64,000 bases of DNA from Polynucleobacter sp. MWH-Jannik1A5 (GCF_018881795.1 NZ_JACVPQ010000001.1:697376-761375); one strand, 5' to 3'; counted from the stretch's first letter, positions 1 to 10,082 are shown. Numbers and translations: made by a program. Notes: generated by a model from the letters alone, not told the origin.

Positions 1-1022
1 AATAGGCCAATCGATTGCGTAGTGTTGTAAACACCTAGGGCTGTACCTTTAGATTCTTTGGCAAAGCGAGATACCAAAGATGGCTGCAATGCCTCTAATA
101 AATTAAATCCGACGAAATAAATCAATAACGCTATTGCAATTGAAAGAATCGACGCAGTGTTTGTAAATAGAATTTCCGCAATCACTAGCAATACGATTGC
201 AAATAAAAGAATGGTGCGTAATTGCTGCTTCTTTTCACCAAAAATTAAAATGGGAGCCATAAAGAAAAACGACAGTAAAACAACCGGTAGATAAACTTCC
301 CAGTGCGATGAGAGTGGTAAGCCCGCTTGCACTAACAAACGCGGCACCACTAAGAACATGGCTACTTGAGTTGCATGCAATACAAATACACCTAGGTTTA
401 AACGCATCAACTCTGGACGAAAGAAAACCTCTTTTAAAGAAGCTTGCTGAACTTTTGCCTCTGGTTTGCTTGTTGGCAAGACGTAGTAAGTGACGAACAT
501 CGCAATAACGCCCAACACTGCCAGAACAATAAAAATTCCGCTCAGGCTAATCGCACGATAAATCGGTGCTGCAATAACTAATGACAATGCAAAGGACAGA
601 GCAATGCTACCGCCAACTAAGGCCATTGCTCGGGTACGAACTTGCTCGCGGGTTAAATCAGCCACCCAGGCTGAAATAGCGGCAGAGACTGCCCCCGCAC
701 CCATAATTCCACGGCCAATCGCGATCCACAGCAAATCATCCTTTGCAGCACAGATCAGGGCGCCAGCCACAAATAAGGATAGCCCCCATAAAACTACCGG
801 TTTACGCCCAATTCGGTCCGATAAACGGCCTAAAGGGATATAGAAACAAGCCTGAACAATATTGAATATCCCGAGAGTCAAGCCCACCCAAAGGGCATGC
901 TCACCACCCGGCAAGCCTCTCGCATGAATGCTGAAAATGGGCAATAGCAGAAATAGGCCCAACATACGGAGGCCAAAGATGCCTGCTAAGGCCAGAGTGG
1001 AGCGAAGTTCAGAAGGATTCAT
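1..1022 (-). CDS. MFS transporter, 3' end outside window (partial)
   Basis: Reading the minus strand from an ATG at 1022, an open frame runs without a stop to the window edge, giving about 340 residues. It begins MNPSELRSTLALAGIFGLRML and shows repeated hydrophobic segments plus the major-facilitator loop motif GRLSDRIGRKPV between helices 2 and 3, so it is a 12-helix inner-membrane transporter. The substrate cannot be read from the sequence; drug or metabolite efflux of the YajR/arabinose-efflux type is a guess. It is divergent from uvrA with only 37 bases between, an arrangement I know from other Burkholderiales. The last part of the gene is not in the window. Confidence 0.88.
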   Translation of the reverse strand, partial: MNPSELRSTLALAGIFGLRMLGLFLLLPIFSIHARGLPGGEHALWVGLTLGIFNIVQACFYIPLGRLSDRIGRKPVVLWGLSLFVAGALICAAKDDLLWIAIGRGIMGAGAVSAAISAWVADLTREQVRTRAMALVGGSIALSFALSLVIAAPIYRAISLSGIFIVLAVLGVIAMFVTYYVLPTSKPEAKVQQASLKEVFFRPELMRLNLGVFVLHATQVAMFLVVPRLLVQAGLPLSSHWEVYLPVVLLSFFFMAPILIFGEKKQQLRTILLFAIVLLVIAEILFTNTASILSIAIALLIYFVGFNLLEALQPSLVSRFAKESKGTALGVYNTTQSIGL

Positions 1023-1059
1023 GGGAAAGAGCTATATTAACAAGTTACGCTAAAAAATC

Positions 1060-3951
1060 ATGAATAACGAAATCAAGATCCGCGGTGCCCGCACCCACAA
1101 CCTCAAAAACATCAATCTAGACATCCCTAGAGAGAAATTAGTCGTCCTCACTGGTTTATCCGGTTCAGGCAAAAGCTCATTGGCTTTCGACACCCTTTAT
1201 GCAGAAGGCCAGCGCCGATATGTTGAGTCTCTCTCGGCTTACGCACGTCAGTTTTTGCAACTCATGGAAAAGCCAGACGTTGACACGATTGAAGGGTTGT
1301 CGCCAGCGATTTCGATTGAGCAAAAAGCAACTAGCCATAATCCTCGCTCAACCGTTGGTACCGTCACTGAAATTCATGACTACTTGCGTTTGTTATTTGC
1401 ACGTGCTGGAACGCCGCATTGTCCAGATCATGATCTTCCATTAGAAGCGCAAAGCGTTTCACAAATGGTCGACACCGTATTATCGATGCCCGAAGATACG
1501 AAGTTGATGATTCTGGCTCCTGTTGTAAGTGAGCGCAAAGGCGAATTCGTTGACCTCTTCCAAGACCTGCAGGCACAAGGCTTTGTGCGCTTTCGCGTTC
1601 GCTCTGGCGGCGGCACAGCTAACGCCGCTAAGGCAGAGATCTTTGAAGTTGATCAACTACCAACACTGAAGAAAAACGATAAGCACTCAATTGAAGTGGT
1701 GGTTGATCGCATCAAAGTGCGCCCCGATATTCAGCAACGTTTAGCGGAGTCTTTTGAGACAGCGCTTCGTTTAGCCGATGGCAAAGCCATGATCGTTGAT
1801 ATGGATTCAGGCAAAGAGATGATTTTCTCGAGTAAGTTTGCTTGCCCAGTGTGTTCATATTCCTTGCAAGAATTAGAGCCTCGCCTCTTCTCCTTCAATA
1901 ATCCAATGGGCGCTTGCCCATCCTGTGATGGTCTAGGCCACCAGTCCTTCTTTGATCCAAAACGAATTGTTGCTCACCCCGATTTATCGCTGGCATCAGG
2001 AGCCATTAAAGGCTGGGATCGCCGTAATCAGTTCTATTTCAAGCTACTGCAGACATTGGCTAAGCATGGTGGCTTCGATGTAGAAAAACCATTTGAAACA
2101 CTAAACAAGAAACAGCAGGACCTGATTCTATTGGGCTCTGGCGATGTCACCATTCCTTTTGAGTACATCAACGAGCGTGGTAAAAATAGTATTCGTGAAC
2201 ATGCTTTCGAAGGAATTGTTGCCAACTTCGAAAGACGCTATCGCGAAACAGATTCGATGACAGTTCGCGAAGAATTGTCGCGTTATCAAAATGTGCAAAC
2301 CTGCCCAGAATGTAACGGCAGTCGTTTACGTAAAGAAGCACGCTTTGTAAAAGTGGGTGAGAAAAAACAATCACGCGCTATTTATGAAATCAGTGCACTT
2401 CCACTAAAAGAAGCGAAAGAATATTTTGAGGCGCTTGAACTTAAAGGCGCTAAACGAGAAATCGCCGATAAGATTGTTAAAGAGATTAGTGCCCGCCTGC
2501 GCTTCTTAAATGACGTAGGTCTTGACTACCTCTCTCTCGAGCGTAGTGCCGATACCTTATCTGGCGGTGAAGCCCAACGCATTCGCCTGGCAAGCCAAAT
2601 TGGCTCAGGCTTAACGGGCGTGATGTATGTTTTGGATGAGCCATCTATTGGATTGCATCAACGCGATAACGACCGTCTTATTGGCACCCTCAAGCATTTA
2701 CGTGATTTAGGTAATAGCGTCTTGGTAGTTGAGCATGATGAAGATATGATTCGCGCCTCTGACTGGGTGATTGACATTGGCCCTGGCGCTGGCGTTCATG
2801 GCGGTGAAATTGTTGCTCAAGGCACTCCGGCAGAAGTAGAGGCAAATACAAACTCCCTAACTGGCGCCTACCTCTCAGGTCGCGAAGCAATCGCGGTTCC
2901 AGAAAAACGTATCCCAGTAAATGATCGTTTCTTGGAAATCATTGGTGCACGCGGTAATAATTTGCAATCCGTTCACGCAAAGATTCCAGTTGGCTTGTTA
3001 ACCTGCGTTACCGGGGTATCAGGATCTGGTAAATCCACCCTAATTAATGACACCTTACATCATGCTGTAGCCCAGCATCTATACGGATCCAATGCGGAGC
3101 CAGCAGCACATGATGCGATCAAAGGTTTAGAGCATTTTGATAAGGTGATTAGCGTTGATCAATCTCCGATCGGTAGAACCCCACGCTCTAACCCGGCGAC
3201 CTACACCGGACTATTTACTCCGATAAGGGAGCTCTTTGCAGGCGTTCCTGCTTCACGTGAACGCGGATATGAGGCGGGTCGTTTCTCCTTTAACGTGAAA
3301 GGTGGTCGCTGCGATTCTTGCGAAGGCGACGGCGTTCTCAAAGTAGAAATGCATTTCTTGCCGGACGTCTACGTTCCATGTGATGTATGTCATGGCAAAC
3401 GCTACAACCGTGAGACTTTAGATATTCGCTACAAAGGCAAGAATATTCATGAAGTGTTATCGATGACCATCGAACAAGCTCATGAGTTCTTTGAAGCGGT
3501 GCCAGTGGTTAAACGCAAACTCAAAACACTGCTTGATGTTGGTTTGGGATATGTGAAGCTTGGGCAAAGCGCAACCACCTTATCTGGTGGCGAAGCGCAA
3601 CGCGTCAAACTATCTCTAGAGCTTTCTAAACGCGACACCGGTAGAACCCTGTATATCTTGGATGAACCAACCACCGGATTGCATTTCCATGACATTCAGT
3701 TATTGCTAACAGTGATCCAAACCCTCAAGAAACAAGGCAACACAATTGTCATCATTGAGCACAACCTTGATGTCATTAAGACTGCTGATTGGATTATTGA
3801 CTTAGGGCCTAAGGGTGGCGCTGGCGGTGGGCAGATCATTGCCACCGGTACGCCAGAAGATGTGGCCAAAAATGAATTGAGCTTTACAGGCCACTACTTA
3901 GCACCATTACTAACTCGCAAAATACCTGTAGCGAGCAAAAAGAAAAAGTAA
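1060..3951 (+). CDS. uvrA: Excinuclease ABC subunit A
   Basis: This is the damage-recognition ATPase of nucleotide excision repair; as a dimer it loads UvrB on lesions. At 963 residues it is slightly longer than E. coli UvrA (940). Two ABC modules are visible: P-loops GLSGSGKS (32-39) and GVSGSGKS (about 652), and signatures LSGGEAQR near 501 and 841. Two zinc-finger regions are present, CPVC...CPSC near 261 and CDSC...CDVC near 751. The ATG at 1060 has no strong ribosome binding site. It is divergent from the MFS gene and converges on the Kef-type antiporter gene with 14 bases between. A LexA box was not evident upstream. Confidence 0.98.
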   Translation: MNNEIKIRGARTHNLKNINLDIPREKLVVLTGLSGSGKSSLAFDTLYAEGQRRYVESLSAYARQFLQLMEKPDVDTIEGLSPAISIEQKATSHNPRSTVGTVTEIHDYLRLLFARAGTPHCPDHDLPLEAQSVSQMVDTVLSMPEDTKLMILAPVVSERKGEFVDLFQDLQAQGFVRFRVRSGGGTANAAKAEIFEVDQLPTLKKNDKHSIEVVVDRIKVRPDIQQRLAESFETALRLADGKAMIVDMDSGKEMIFSSKFACPVCSYSLQELEPRLFSFNNPMGACPSCDGLGHQSFFDPKRIVAHPDLSLASGAIKGWDRRNQFYFKLLQTLAKHGGFDVEKPFETLNKKQQDLILLGSGDVTIPFEYINERGKNSIREHAFEGIVANFERRYRETDSMTVREELSRYQNVQTCPECNGSRLRKEARFVKVGEKKQSRAIYEISALPLKEAKEYFEALELKGAKREIADKIVKEISARLRFLNDVGLDYLSLERSADTLSGGEAQRIRLASQIGSGLTGVMYVLDEPSIGLHQRDNDRLIGTLKHLRDLGNSVLVVEHDEDMIRASDWVIDIGPGAGVHGGEIVAQGTPAEVEANTNSLTGAYLSGREAIAVPEKRIPVNDRFLEIIGARGNNLQSVHAKIPVGLLTCVTGVSGSGKSTLINDTLHHAVAQHLYGSNAEPAAHDAIKGLEHFDKVISVDQSPIGRTPRSNPATYTGLFTPIRELFAGVPASRERGYEAGRFSFNVKGGRCDSCEGDGVLKVEMHFLPDVYVPCDVCHGKRYNRETLDIRYKGKNIHEVLSMTIEQAHEFFEAVPVVKRKLKTLLDVGLGYVKLGQSATTLSGGEAQRVKLSLELSKRDTGRTLYILDEPTTGLHFHDIQLLLTVIQTLKKQGNTIVIIEHNLDVIKTADWIIDLGPKGGAGGGQIIATGTPEDVAKNELSFTGHYLAPLLTRKIPVASKKKK

Positions 3952-3965
3952 ATCGCTGACAGATC

Positions 3966-5948
3966 TCAGAGTAATTTAGCTTCAGCTAAATCCGTTGCTT
4001 CTGAATTACCTGAGATCACCAAAATATCATTTGCCTGAAGTTGTAAATCAGGGTTAGGTTCTAACTTCACATAATCGGCATTTTGACCTTTGCGACGCAC
4101 TGCCTGGACGTTGACACCATCATCTTCTAGGCAAAGCTGGCCCAAGGTTTTACCAATTGCCTGTGAGTGTGGCAATAACGTAATCGCATGTAAGCGCCAA
4201 GACTCGTTCGAGCCAAAATCATCGTCTGCAGAACCTCGGAAGTACCCTCTCAATAAGCTATAGCGCTCTTCACGTGCTGTGGTGATACGGCGCACTACCT
4301 TACGCATGGGCACGCCCATGATCAGCAGAACATGTGAGGCAATCATCAAGCTGCCCTCAATGAGCTCGGGGACGACTTCGGTAGCGCCGGCGGCTTGCAA
4401 CCTGGCAATATCCGCATCATCTCTAGTACGCACTAACACAGTCATCCCTGGGCGCAAGTGTTCTACTTGACGTAGAACGCGCATGCTTGCGGCAGTATCC
4501 GCATAGGTAATTACAACTGCCTTAGCCCTGGAAAGGCCCGCAGCCACTAAATAATTTTCACGGCTTGCATCTCCATAAACTACATTGTCACCGGCAGCCG
4601 CAGCTTCTTTAACGCGATCAGGATCTAAATCTAAAGCAATGTATGGAATTTTTTCTTGGTCTAGCATACGTGCCAAGCTTTGACCCGAACGACCAAACCC
4701 ACAAATCACAACATGATTTTCATTGCGGACGCTTTTAGAGGCAACACGTGTCAATGCAAGAGATTGCAAGAGCCATTCGTTACTTGAGAAGCGCATTGCA
4801 ATACGATCGCTATATTCAATCAGAAATGGTGCGCAGAACATTGAGATCAACATGGCTGCTAATACTGCTTGACTCAAGGTGGGATCAATCAAATCTAAAC
4901 CATCAATTTGGTTGAGCAACACAAAACCGAATTCACCAGCCTGAGCCAAACACAAACCCGTTCTAATCGAGATGCCAGGGCTTGAACCAAATGCCCTAGA
5001 CAGCAAAGCGATTAGGCCGAACTTAAAGAGCAAGGGGCCAATTAGTAAAACTAAAACCAGCAACCATTGCTCACGAATCACATTGAAATCAAGCAACATG
5101 CCAATCGTAATAAAGAAGAGGCCCAGCAAGACATCGCGGAATGGTTTGACGTCTTCTTCCACCTGATGGCGATAAGGGGTTTCAGAAATCAACATACCAG
5201 CCAAGAAAGCGCCAAGCGCTAGCGATAAACCAAAATGCTCTGTTAAGCCCGCCATACCCAGCACAATCAATAACAGATTGAGCATAAATAACTCTTGTGA
5301 GCGTAGCTTGGCAACCAACCTAAACCAGCGACTCATGAGCGTTTGGCCAATGAAGAAAATTAACACCAAAGCAATGGTGATTTTGATTGAAGCTGTTGTC
5401 AGCGCAACAAATAAGTCTGAAGGATTCTTGCCAAGTGATGGCAATAAGATCAAAAGAAAAACAACAGCTAAATCTTGGAATAACAAAATACCAACAACAT
5501 TACGACCATGTTCGGTTTCTAATTCGGCGCGATCTGAAATCAATTTGGTCACGATCGCTGTTGAAGACATCGCCAATGCACCGCCTAAAGCAATAGCGGC
5601 ATGCCAAGAAATGGGATATATCCAATTGATTAATAAGCTAGCGGGAATCGCTAACAACATTGTCAAAATGACTTGACTGCCACCCAGGCCAAATACGATG
5701 GTTCGCATTGCCCGTAATTTATGCAGGTTAAATTCCAGACCAATCGAGAACATCAAGAAAACTACCCCAAACTCAGCTAAATACTTGACCGTGGCTGAGT
5801 CGTTTGCCAAACCAAAGGCATGAGGGCCAATCAACACGCCAATGGCTAAATAGCCCAAAATAGGGGGCAAGCCAAAATAGCGGAAAATAACTACTCCGGC
5901 CACACCCGAGGCCAGGAGAATGAGGGTTAATTGAAGGACTGACGGCAT
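3966..5948 (-). CDS. CPA2 monovalent cation:proton antiporter (KefB/KefC/YbaL type)
   Basis: A 660-residue inner-membrane protein: about 380 hydrophobic residues of a Na+/H+-exchanger fold (12 or so helices, with GYLAIGVLIGPHAFG near the N terminus), then an RCK/TrkA-N domain with the nucleotide motif GFGRSG near residue 414, and a TrkA-C domain at the end. This architecture fits Kef or YbaL potassium or proton antiporters; Kef proteins are gated by glutathione adducts, and gshA/gshB lie elsewhere in this window. The exact ion cannot be settled by eye. It is divergent from kdsD with only 11 bases between the start codons, so the two promoters must lie inside each other's coding region or further away. 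Confidence 0.92.
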   Translation of the reverse strand: MPSVLQLTLILLASGVAGVVIFRYFGLPPILGYLAIGVLIGPHAFGLANDSATVKYLAEFGVVFLMFSIGLEFNLHKLRAMRTIVFGLGGSQVILTMLLAIPASLLINWIYPISWHAAIALGGALAMSSTAIVTKLISDRAELETEHGRNVVGILLFQDLAVVFLLILLPSLGKNPSDLFVALTTASIKITIALVLIFFIGQTLMSRWFRLVAKLRSQELFMLNLLLIVLGMAGLTEHFGLSLALGAFLAGMLISETPYRHQVEEDVKPFRDVLLGLFFITIGMLLDFNVIREQWLLVLVLLIGPLLFKFGLIALLSRAFGSSPGISIRTGLCLAQAGEFGFVLLNQIDGLDLIDPTLSQAVLAAMLISMFCAPFLIEYSDRIAMRFSSNEWLLQSLALTRVASKSVRNENHVVICGFGRSGQSLARMLDQEKIPYIALDLDPDRVKEAAAAGDNVVYGDASRENYLVAAGLSRAKAVVITYADTAASMRVLRQVEHLRPGMTVLVRTRDDADIARLQAAGATEVVPELIEGSLMIASHVLLIMGVPMRKVVRRITTAREERYSLLRGYFRGSADDDFGSNESWRLHAITLLPHSQAIGKTLGQLCLEDDGVNVQAVRRKGQNADYVKLEPNPDLQLQANDILVISGNSEATDLAEAKLL

Positions 5949-5959
5949 ATACTTACTCG

Positions 5960-6952
5960 ATGATAGCTAAGACTCGTGAACGTACCCTAAAGCTTGCTCG
6001 CGACACCCTCACTATTGAGGCTGCTGCACTGCAAACAATGCGCGACCGCCTGGAAGGTGTCAATGCTGACGCCCTTGTGTTGGCGGTTGAACTTTTACAC
6101 GGCTGCAAAGGCCGAATCGTGGTGTCCGGAATTGGTAAATCCGGCCATATCGCCCGCAAAATTGCCGCTACCTTTGCATCTACAGGCTCCCCTGCCTTTT
6201 TTGTACACCCTGCCGAAGCCAGTCATGGTGATCTAGGCATGGTGACTAGAGACGATGTTTTTGTAGCGCTTTCCAACTCTGGTGAGACGGACGAACTTCT
6301 GACCATCGTGCCGATTGTGAAGCGCACCGGCGCAAAACTCATTGCTCTGACTGGCGCACCAAATTCTTCGCTTGCCAAATTGGCAGATGCTCACTTAGAT
6401 ACCAGTGTTGAAAAAGAAGCTTGCCCCTTAAATCTTGCGCCCACTACTAGCACTACTGCAGCATTAGCAATGGGTGATGCTTTAGCAGTTGCTTTACTTG
6501 ACGCCAGAGGATTTGAAGCTGAAGATTTCATTCGGTCTCATCCAGGTGGCAGACTAGGCCGTAAGCAACTTACGCATGTGAGTGAAGTGATGCGCAATCT
6601 TGCGGACACACCGAAGATTTCTATTAACGCTTCACTGCAAGAAGCTCTGTTAGAGATGACGGCAAAACGGATGGGCATGGTGGTCATCTTGGATGACAAA
6701 CAAAAAGTATTTGGTATCTTGACTGATGGCGACTTACGTCGCTTATTGGAAAAGACAACCAATCTAGATGGCATCAAACTAGAAAGCGTAACCACTGCGG
6801 ATCCGCGCACTATTCCAGCAGAATTGTTGGCGGAAGAAGCGATCGAAATGATGGAAAAGCACCGCATTAACCATTTAGTTGTTACCGACAACAATGGCCA
6901 CTTACTAGGCGCCCTAAATCTGCATGATTTATTTGCAGCCAAAGTGATTTAA
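5960..6952 (+). CDS. kdsD: D-arabinose 5-phosphate isomerase
   Basis: Converts ribulose 5-phosphate to arabinose 5-phosphate, the first step to the LPS sugar Kdo. The 330-residue protein has a sugar-isomerase (SIS) domain at about 40-175, with GIGKSGHIARKIAATFASTG and HPAEASHGDLGM, followed by two CBS domains (about 205-330, ending in NHLVVTDNNGHLLGALNLHDL). Length and architecture match KdsD/KpsF. It is the first gene of the kdsD-kdsC-lptC-lptA-lptB series, with kdsC 24 bases downstream. The start is supported by alignment of its N terminus with the family. Confidence 0.97.
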   Translation: MIAKTRERTLKLARDTLTIEAAALQTMRDRLEGVNADALVLAVELLHGCKGRIVVSGIGKSGHIARKIAATFASTGSPAFFVHPAEASHGDLGMVTRDDVFVALSNSGETDELLTIVPIVKRTGAKLIALTGAPNSSLAKLADAHLDTSVEKEACPLNLAPTTSTTAALAMGDALAVALLDARGFEAEDFIRSHPGGRLGRKQLTHVSEVMRNLADTPKISINASLQEALLEMTAKRMGMVVILDDKQKVFGILTDGDLRRLLEKTTNLDGIKLESVTTADPRTIPAELLAEEAIEMMEKHRINHLVVTDNNGHLLGALNLHDLFAAKVI

Positions 6953-6976
6953 CTTATTTAGTAATCGAACACATTC

Positions 6977-7549
6977 ATGCCTAGCGCTTTTAATACTCAC
7001 AATACCAACCCTTTAGCCCAATACCCACAAGCCTGGGAGCGCGCAGGCAAAGTGAAGCTCTTGGTTCTGGATGTAGATGGTGTCCTCACGAATGGTCAAG
7101 TTTGGATTGGTGCTGATGGCAAAGAATCCTTAAAAGCTTTTGATATACAAGATGGATTAGGAATAAAGCTACTAGAGCAATGCGGTATTCCAACTGCCAT
7201 CATCACCGGCAGAAACTCCAAAATGGTTCTAGCGCGCTGCGAAGAACTCGGAATTAAACATGTACATATGGGTGTTGATAACAAAGCAATTGCATTGGCA
7301 GAGGTGACTAAATCTCTAGGGCTTGCTGCGGCAGATTGCGCCGTTATGGGTGATGACTGGCCAGACATGCAAATGATGAAGCAGGCTGGCTTAAGAATTT
7401 GCCCAGCACAAGGTCATGAAGCAGTTAAAGAATTTGCTCACTTAGTCACTACCCGTAACGGCGGCAATAGTGCCGTGCGTGAAGTGTGCGACCTCATTCT
7501 CAAAGCGCAGAATCGCTATGAAGAAATGCTCAATAAGGCCCGTAGCTAA
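6977..7549 (+). CDS. kdsC: 3-deoxy-D-manno-octulosonate 8-phosphate phosphatase
   Basis: HAD-superfamily phosphatase that releases Kdo from Kdo 8-phosphate. The nucleophile motif LDVDGVLTNG contains Asp32 and Asp34; a conserved TGRNS follows near residue 75, and the metal-binding MGDDWPDMQM near residue 133. The small C0 cap form without a separate cap domain and the 190-residue length are typical of KdsC. It lies 24 bases after kdsD and 3 bases before lptC, so cotranscription is expected. Confidence 0.96.
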   Translation: MPSAFNTHNTNPLAQYPQAWERAGKVKLLVLDVDGVLTNGQVWIGADGKESLKAFDIQDGLGIKLLEQCGIPTAIITGRNSKMVLARCEELGIKHVHMGVDNKAIALAEVTKSLGLAAADCAVMGDDWPDMQMMKQAGLRICPAQGHEAVKEFAHLVTTRNGGNSAVREVCDLILKAQNRYEEMLNKARS

Positions 7550-7552
7550 GCA

Positions 7553-8194
7553 ATGCAAATCAATCCCAAAAAAATCAAACTTGGACTTGGGCGCACCCTA
7601 CTGCGCTTAATGCCAATGATATTGATGGGTGGCTTAACCCTCGCTACCTTTTGGATGGTGCAAAAAAATCAGCCCGGAGAAAAGTCAATGCTTGAACGGG
7701 TGCGTCTCCACGAGCCTGATTACATTATTACGAATGGCGCCCTTTCAGCATTAAACGAAATGGGAACTACCAAGTACCGCATCTTGGGAAACAAGGTCAC
7801 TCACTATGATGACGATGCTTCCATCGATATTGACACGCCAAGGATGCGACTATTCCAGCCAGACAAAGCGCCTGTTACTGTGAAATCGGACACTGGGCAT
7901 CTTGATGGTGATCTGACCATCTTGGACCTCATTGGTAATGCCTCTATATTTCGTCCAGCCAAAGCTGCGACCGCCACAGAGCCTGCAACAGCCCGTATGT
8001 TGGCTACCTCAAGCTACTACAAAGTGTTAATCAACGATGACATCATTGAGACAGACAAGCCAATTACCTTGCAACAAGGTATGTCAGTAATGAACTCCAC
8101 TGATGGTGGAATTTTTAACAATATTGAACAAAGTATGGCGCTGAGTGGTCAAGTGAAAGGGCGCATTGAGCGCGCCCCGCGGAGCAACCCATAA
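7553..8194 (+). CDS. lptC: LPS export ABC transporter periplasmic protein LptC
   Basis: A bitopic inner-membrane protein that passes LPS from LptB2FG to LptA. It has one N-terminal membrane segment (about residues 17-37, LPMILMGGLTLATFWMVQ with a basic flank before it) and a periplasmic beta-jellyroll region. At 213 residues it is close to the family length (about 190 in E. coli). Recognition rests mainly on position between kdsC and lptA plus topology, since LptC sequence conservation is low. The segment IDTPRMRLFQPDKAPV fits the LptC family core. Confidence 0.92.
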   Translation: MQINPKKIKLGLGRTLLRLMPMILMGGLTLATFWMVQKNQPGEKSMLERVRLHEPDYIITNGALSALNEMGTTKYRILGNKVTHYDDDASIDIDTPRMRLFQPDKAPVTVKSDTGHLDGDLTILDLIGNASIFRPAKAATATEPATARMLATSSYYKVLINDDIIETDKPITLQQGMSVMNSTDGGIFNNIEQSMALSGQVKGRIERAPRSNP

Positions 8195-8195
8195 A

Positions 8196-8768
8196 ATGCC
8201 GCCATTAAATTACTTGCTAGCTCGCACTTCTCTATTAGGCTGTTTTGTCTTGGGACTCTCCATGACAAATCTAGCCAATGCCGAAAAAGCAGACCAAGAT
8301 AAGCCCATCATTCTGGAAGCAGAGAAGGTTTCCGTAAACGACGTTAAGCAAATATACGACCTCAATGGTCAAGTCCTTCTGATCAAAGGCAGCATTATTG
8401 TTACTGGTCAAGATGGGCACATTACAGTCGACCCTCAAGGCTATGAATTTGTTGATGTCATCGGTAGTCTGAATGAAGTAGCCAGCTTTAGACAGCGTCG
8501 CGAAGGACCTGCAGATGAGTTCATGCAAGGGCGCGGCACCCAGGTTACTTATGATGCCAAAACAGAGTTTCTAACAATCACTGGTGATGCTACCTTGAAA
8601 CGCTTACTCAATATGCAAATGCTCGATCAATTAAAGGGCTGGAAAATTGAGTACGATGATGTAAAGCAGTACTATCGAGTCATTCCCCCCAAAGATGCAA
8701 AGCCGGAAGATCTACCCTTAGCAAGAGCAATCCTTTCACCAAGACGAAAAGCAACACTAGAGAAATGA
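8196..8768 (+). CDS. lptA: Lipopolysaccharide transport periplasmic protein LptA
   Basis: Periplasmic bridge protein that carries LPS to the outer membrane. I choose the ATG at 8196 (190 residues) rather than a TTG at 8166 inside lptC: the ATG follows a GGAG at 8181-8184 and gives a proper signal peptide, with a hydrophobic stretch ending at about LANA-EKADQ. The mature protein shows the OstA-type pattern ([52 protein letters not shown]). It starts one base after the lptC stop and ends in an ATGA overlap with lptB. Confidence 0.94.
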   Translation: MPPLNYLLARTSLLGCFVLGLSMTNLANAEKADQDKPIILEAEKVSVNDVKQIYDLNGQVLLIKGSIIVTGQDGHITVDPQGYEFVDVIGSLNEVASFRQRREGPADEFMQGRGTQVTYDAKTEFLTITGDATLKRLLNMQMLDQLKGWKIEYDDVKQYYRVIPPKDAKPEDLPLARAILSPRRKATLEK

Positions 8769-9532
8769 CATCGGATTTAACCCAAGCCAGTAATGTGCCT
8801 ACTCTCAGCGCCCATAACCTTCAAAAACGTTATGGCTCAAGAACCGTGGTTCGCGATGTGTCTGTTCAAGTCAAGTGTGGCGAAGTAGTAGGGTTGCTTG
8901 GCCCCAATGGAGCAGGCAAAACAACCTCTTTCTACATGATTGTTGGCCTTGTCCCATTAGACGGCGGAAATATTGTTTTAGACGGGACTGACATCACCCA
9001 CTTCCCAATTCATGAGCGCGCCCGCATGGGCCTGTCTTACCTACCCCAAGAAGCCTCTGTTTTCAGGAAGTTGAATGTAGCTGAAAATATCCAAGCCGTC
9101 CTTGAGCTTCAGGTTCAAGGCGGCAAGCCACTTAGCAAGACTGAGATTGCTAATCGCTTAGATGAGCTCTTGGGCGAACTCCAGATTAGCCATCTGCGCA
9201 ACAACCCAGCTCTCTCCTTGTCTGGCGGTGAGCGTAGACGCGTTGAGATTGCAAGGGCCCTTGCTTCCCAGCCTAAATTTATTTTGTTGGATGAGCCCTT
9301 TGCAGGCGTTGACCCTATTGCTGTTGGGGAAATTCAACGAATTGTGCGCTTCTTGAGAGATCGTCAAATTGGGGTTCTGATTACCGACCACAATGTCCGT
9401 GAAACCCTAGGCATCTGCGACCACGCTTATATCATCAGTGAAGGCAGCGTGTTAGCCGAAGGGAAACCAGATCAGATTATTCAGAACGATGCCGTTAGAA
9501 GAGTCTATCTAGGCGAAAACTTCCGGATGTAA
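8765..9532 (+). CDS. lptB: LPS export ABC transporter ATP-binding protein LptB
   Basis: Cytoplasmic ATPase of the LptB2FGC exporter. The 255-residue protein has P-loop GPNGAGKT (46-53), ABC signature [12 protein letters not shown] near 152, Walker [13 protein letters not shown], and the switch histidine in [10 protein letters not shown]. Its ATG overlaps the lptA stop (ATGA). A weak hairpin (AAGCC at 9531-9535 with GGCTT at 9542-9546, then a C/T tract) lies directly at the stop codon. In most Burkholderiales rpoN follows here; it does not in this sequence. Confidence 0.98.
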   Translation: MTSDLTQASNVPTLSAHNLQKRYGSRTVVRDVSVQVKCGEVVGLLGPNGAGKTTSFYMIVGLVPLDGGNIVLDGTDITHFPIHERARMGLSYLPQEASVFRKLNVAENIQAVLELQVQGGKPLSKTEIANRLDELLGELQISHLRNNPALSLSGGERRRVEIARALASQPKFILLDEPFAGVDPIAVGEIQRIVRFLRDRQIGVLITDHNVRETLGICDHAYIISEGSVLAEGKPDQIIQNDAVRRVYLGENFRM

Positions 9533-9581
9533 GCCCAGTAAGGCTTCCCCCCTTTTAAGTAATAAAAATTGCTCTAACCTC

Positions 9582-9610
9582 TTGGTTTTCAGCAAATTCG
9601 CTGATACGCT
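9582..9610 (+). promoter_or_regulatory. Possible sigma-70 promoter before hpf
   Basis: TTGGTT at 9582-9587 and TACGCT at 9605-9610 are separated by 17 bases, a weak but correctly spaced -35/-10 pair in the gap between lptB and hpf. If used, transcription would start around 9617, which would place the start of the small ORF at 9619 at the very 5' end of the message. Evidence is pattern only. Confidence 0.25.
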
Positions 9611-9618
9611 GGAGGCTC

Positions 9619-9726
9619 ATGGTTTATTTTTCCAAAAAAAACAGCTCAAAAAATTCAGGGGCCTGCTGCGCACCCCAGGCATCAGTATGCGCATGCATCA
9701 ATAGTGTCTTTACAAGGAGTTGCTAA
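9619..9726 (+). CDS. Putative 35-residue Cys-rich leader ORF coupled to hpf
   Basis: An ATG at 9619, three bases after GGAGG (9611-9615), opens 35 codons ending in TAA at 9724-9726, and that stop shares its last A with the hpf ATG (TAATG). The peptide is Lys/Ser-rich at first, then has five cysteines at positions 16, 17, 24, 26 and 35 (a CC pair, a CAC and a terminal Cys). I do not recognise it. It could be a translated leader peptide regulating hpf or a small metal- or redox-binding protein, or an accident of a 193-base gap. The ribosome-site spacing is short, which lowers confidence. Confidence 0.35.
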   Translation: MVYFSKKNSSKNSGACCAPQASVCACINSVFTRSC

Positions 9727-10049
9727 TGAATTTAAAAATTAATAGCCGTCATGTAGAAGTTACACCCGCAATGCGTTCACACCTTGAGGCGGGGCTAGCC
9801 AAAATTCGTAAGCACTTTGACCATGTGATTGATGCCTCCGCCTTCCTGATAGTAGACAAGGCCAAAGAAAAGGATCTTCGTCAAAGCGCCGAAATCACTA
9901 TTCACCTAAAGGGGAAGGATTTGTTCGCTGAAGCACACAATGCCGATCTCTATCACGCCATGGATGCAGTGGTTGATAAACTTGAGCGTCAGGTTGTCAA
10001 ACACAAAGAAAAAATCCAGGATCACCATCACGAAAAGCATTTTGAGTGA
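9726..10049 (+). CDS. hpf: Ribosome hibernation promoting factor, short type
   Basis: Binds the 30S decoding centre in stationary phase and promotes 100S ribosome dimers. The ATG at 9726 is preferred over a TTG at 9720 because AGGAG (9715-9719) sits six bases upstream. The 107-residue protein has the beta-alpha-beta-beta-beta-alpha pattern of the S30AE family (NLKINSRHVEVTPAMRSHLE; DLYHAMDAVVDKLERQV) and no long C-terminal domain. In Burkholderiales this gene is usually next to rpoN, hence the old name sigma-54 modulation protein; here rpoN is missing. Confidence 0.95.
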   Translation: MNLKINSRHVEVTPAMRSHLEAGLAKIRKHFDHVIDASAFLIVDKAKEKDLRQSAEITIHLKGKDLFAEAHNADLYHAMDAVVDKLERQVVKHKEKIQDHHHEKHFE

Positions 10050-10082
10050 TCTATTGCGTCAGGACACCTATAATCAATTCAC

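Noticed and set aside
9661-9690. GC-rich hairpin (GCCTG/CAGGC) in the hpf leader as a terminator or riboswitch
   Set aside because: The stem is only five bases with a long loop and no T tract; no known riboswitch pattern is visible.
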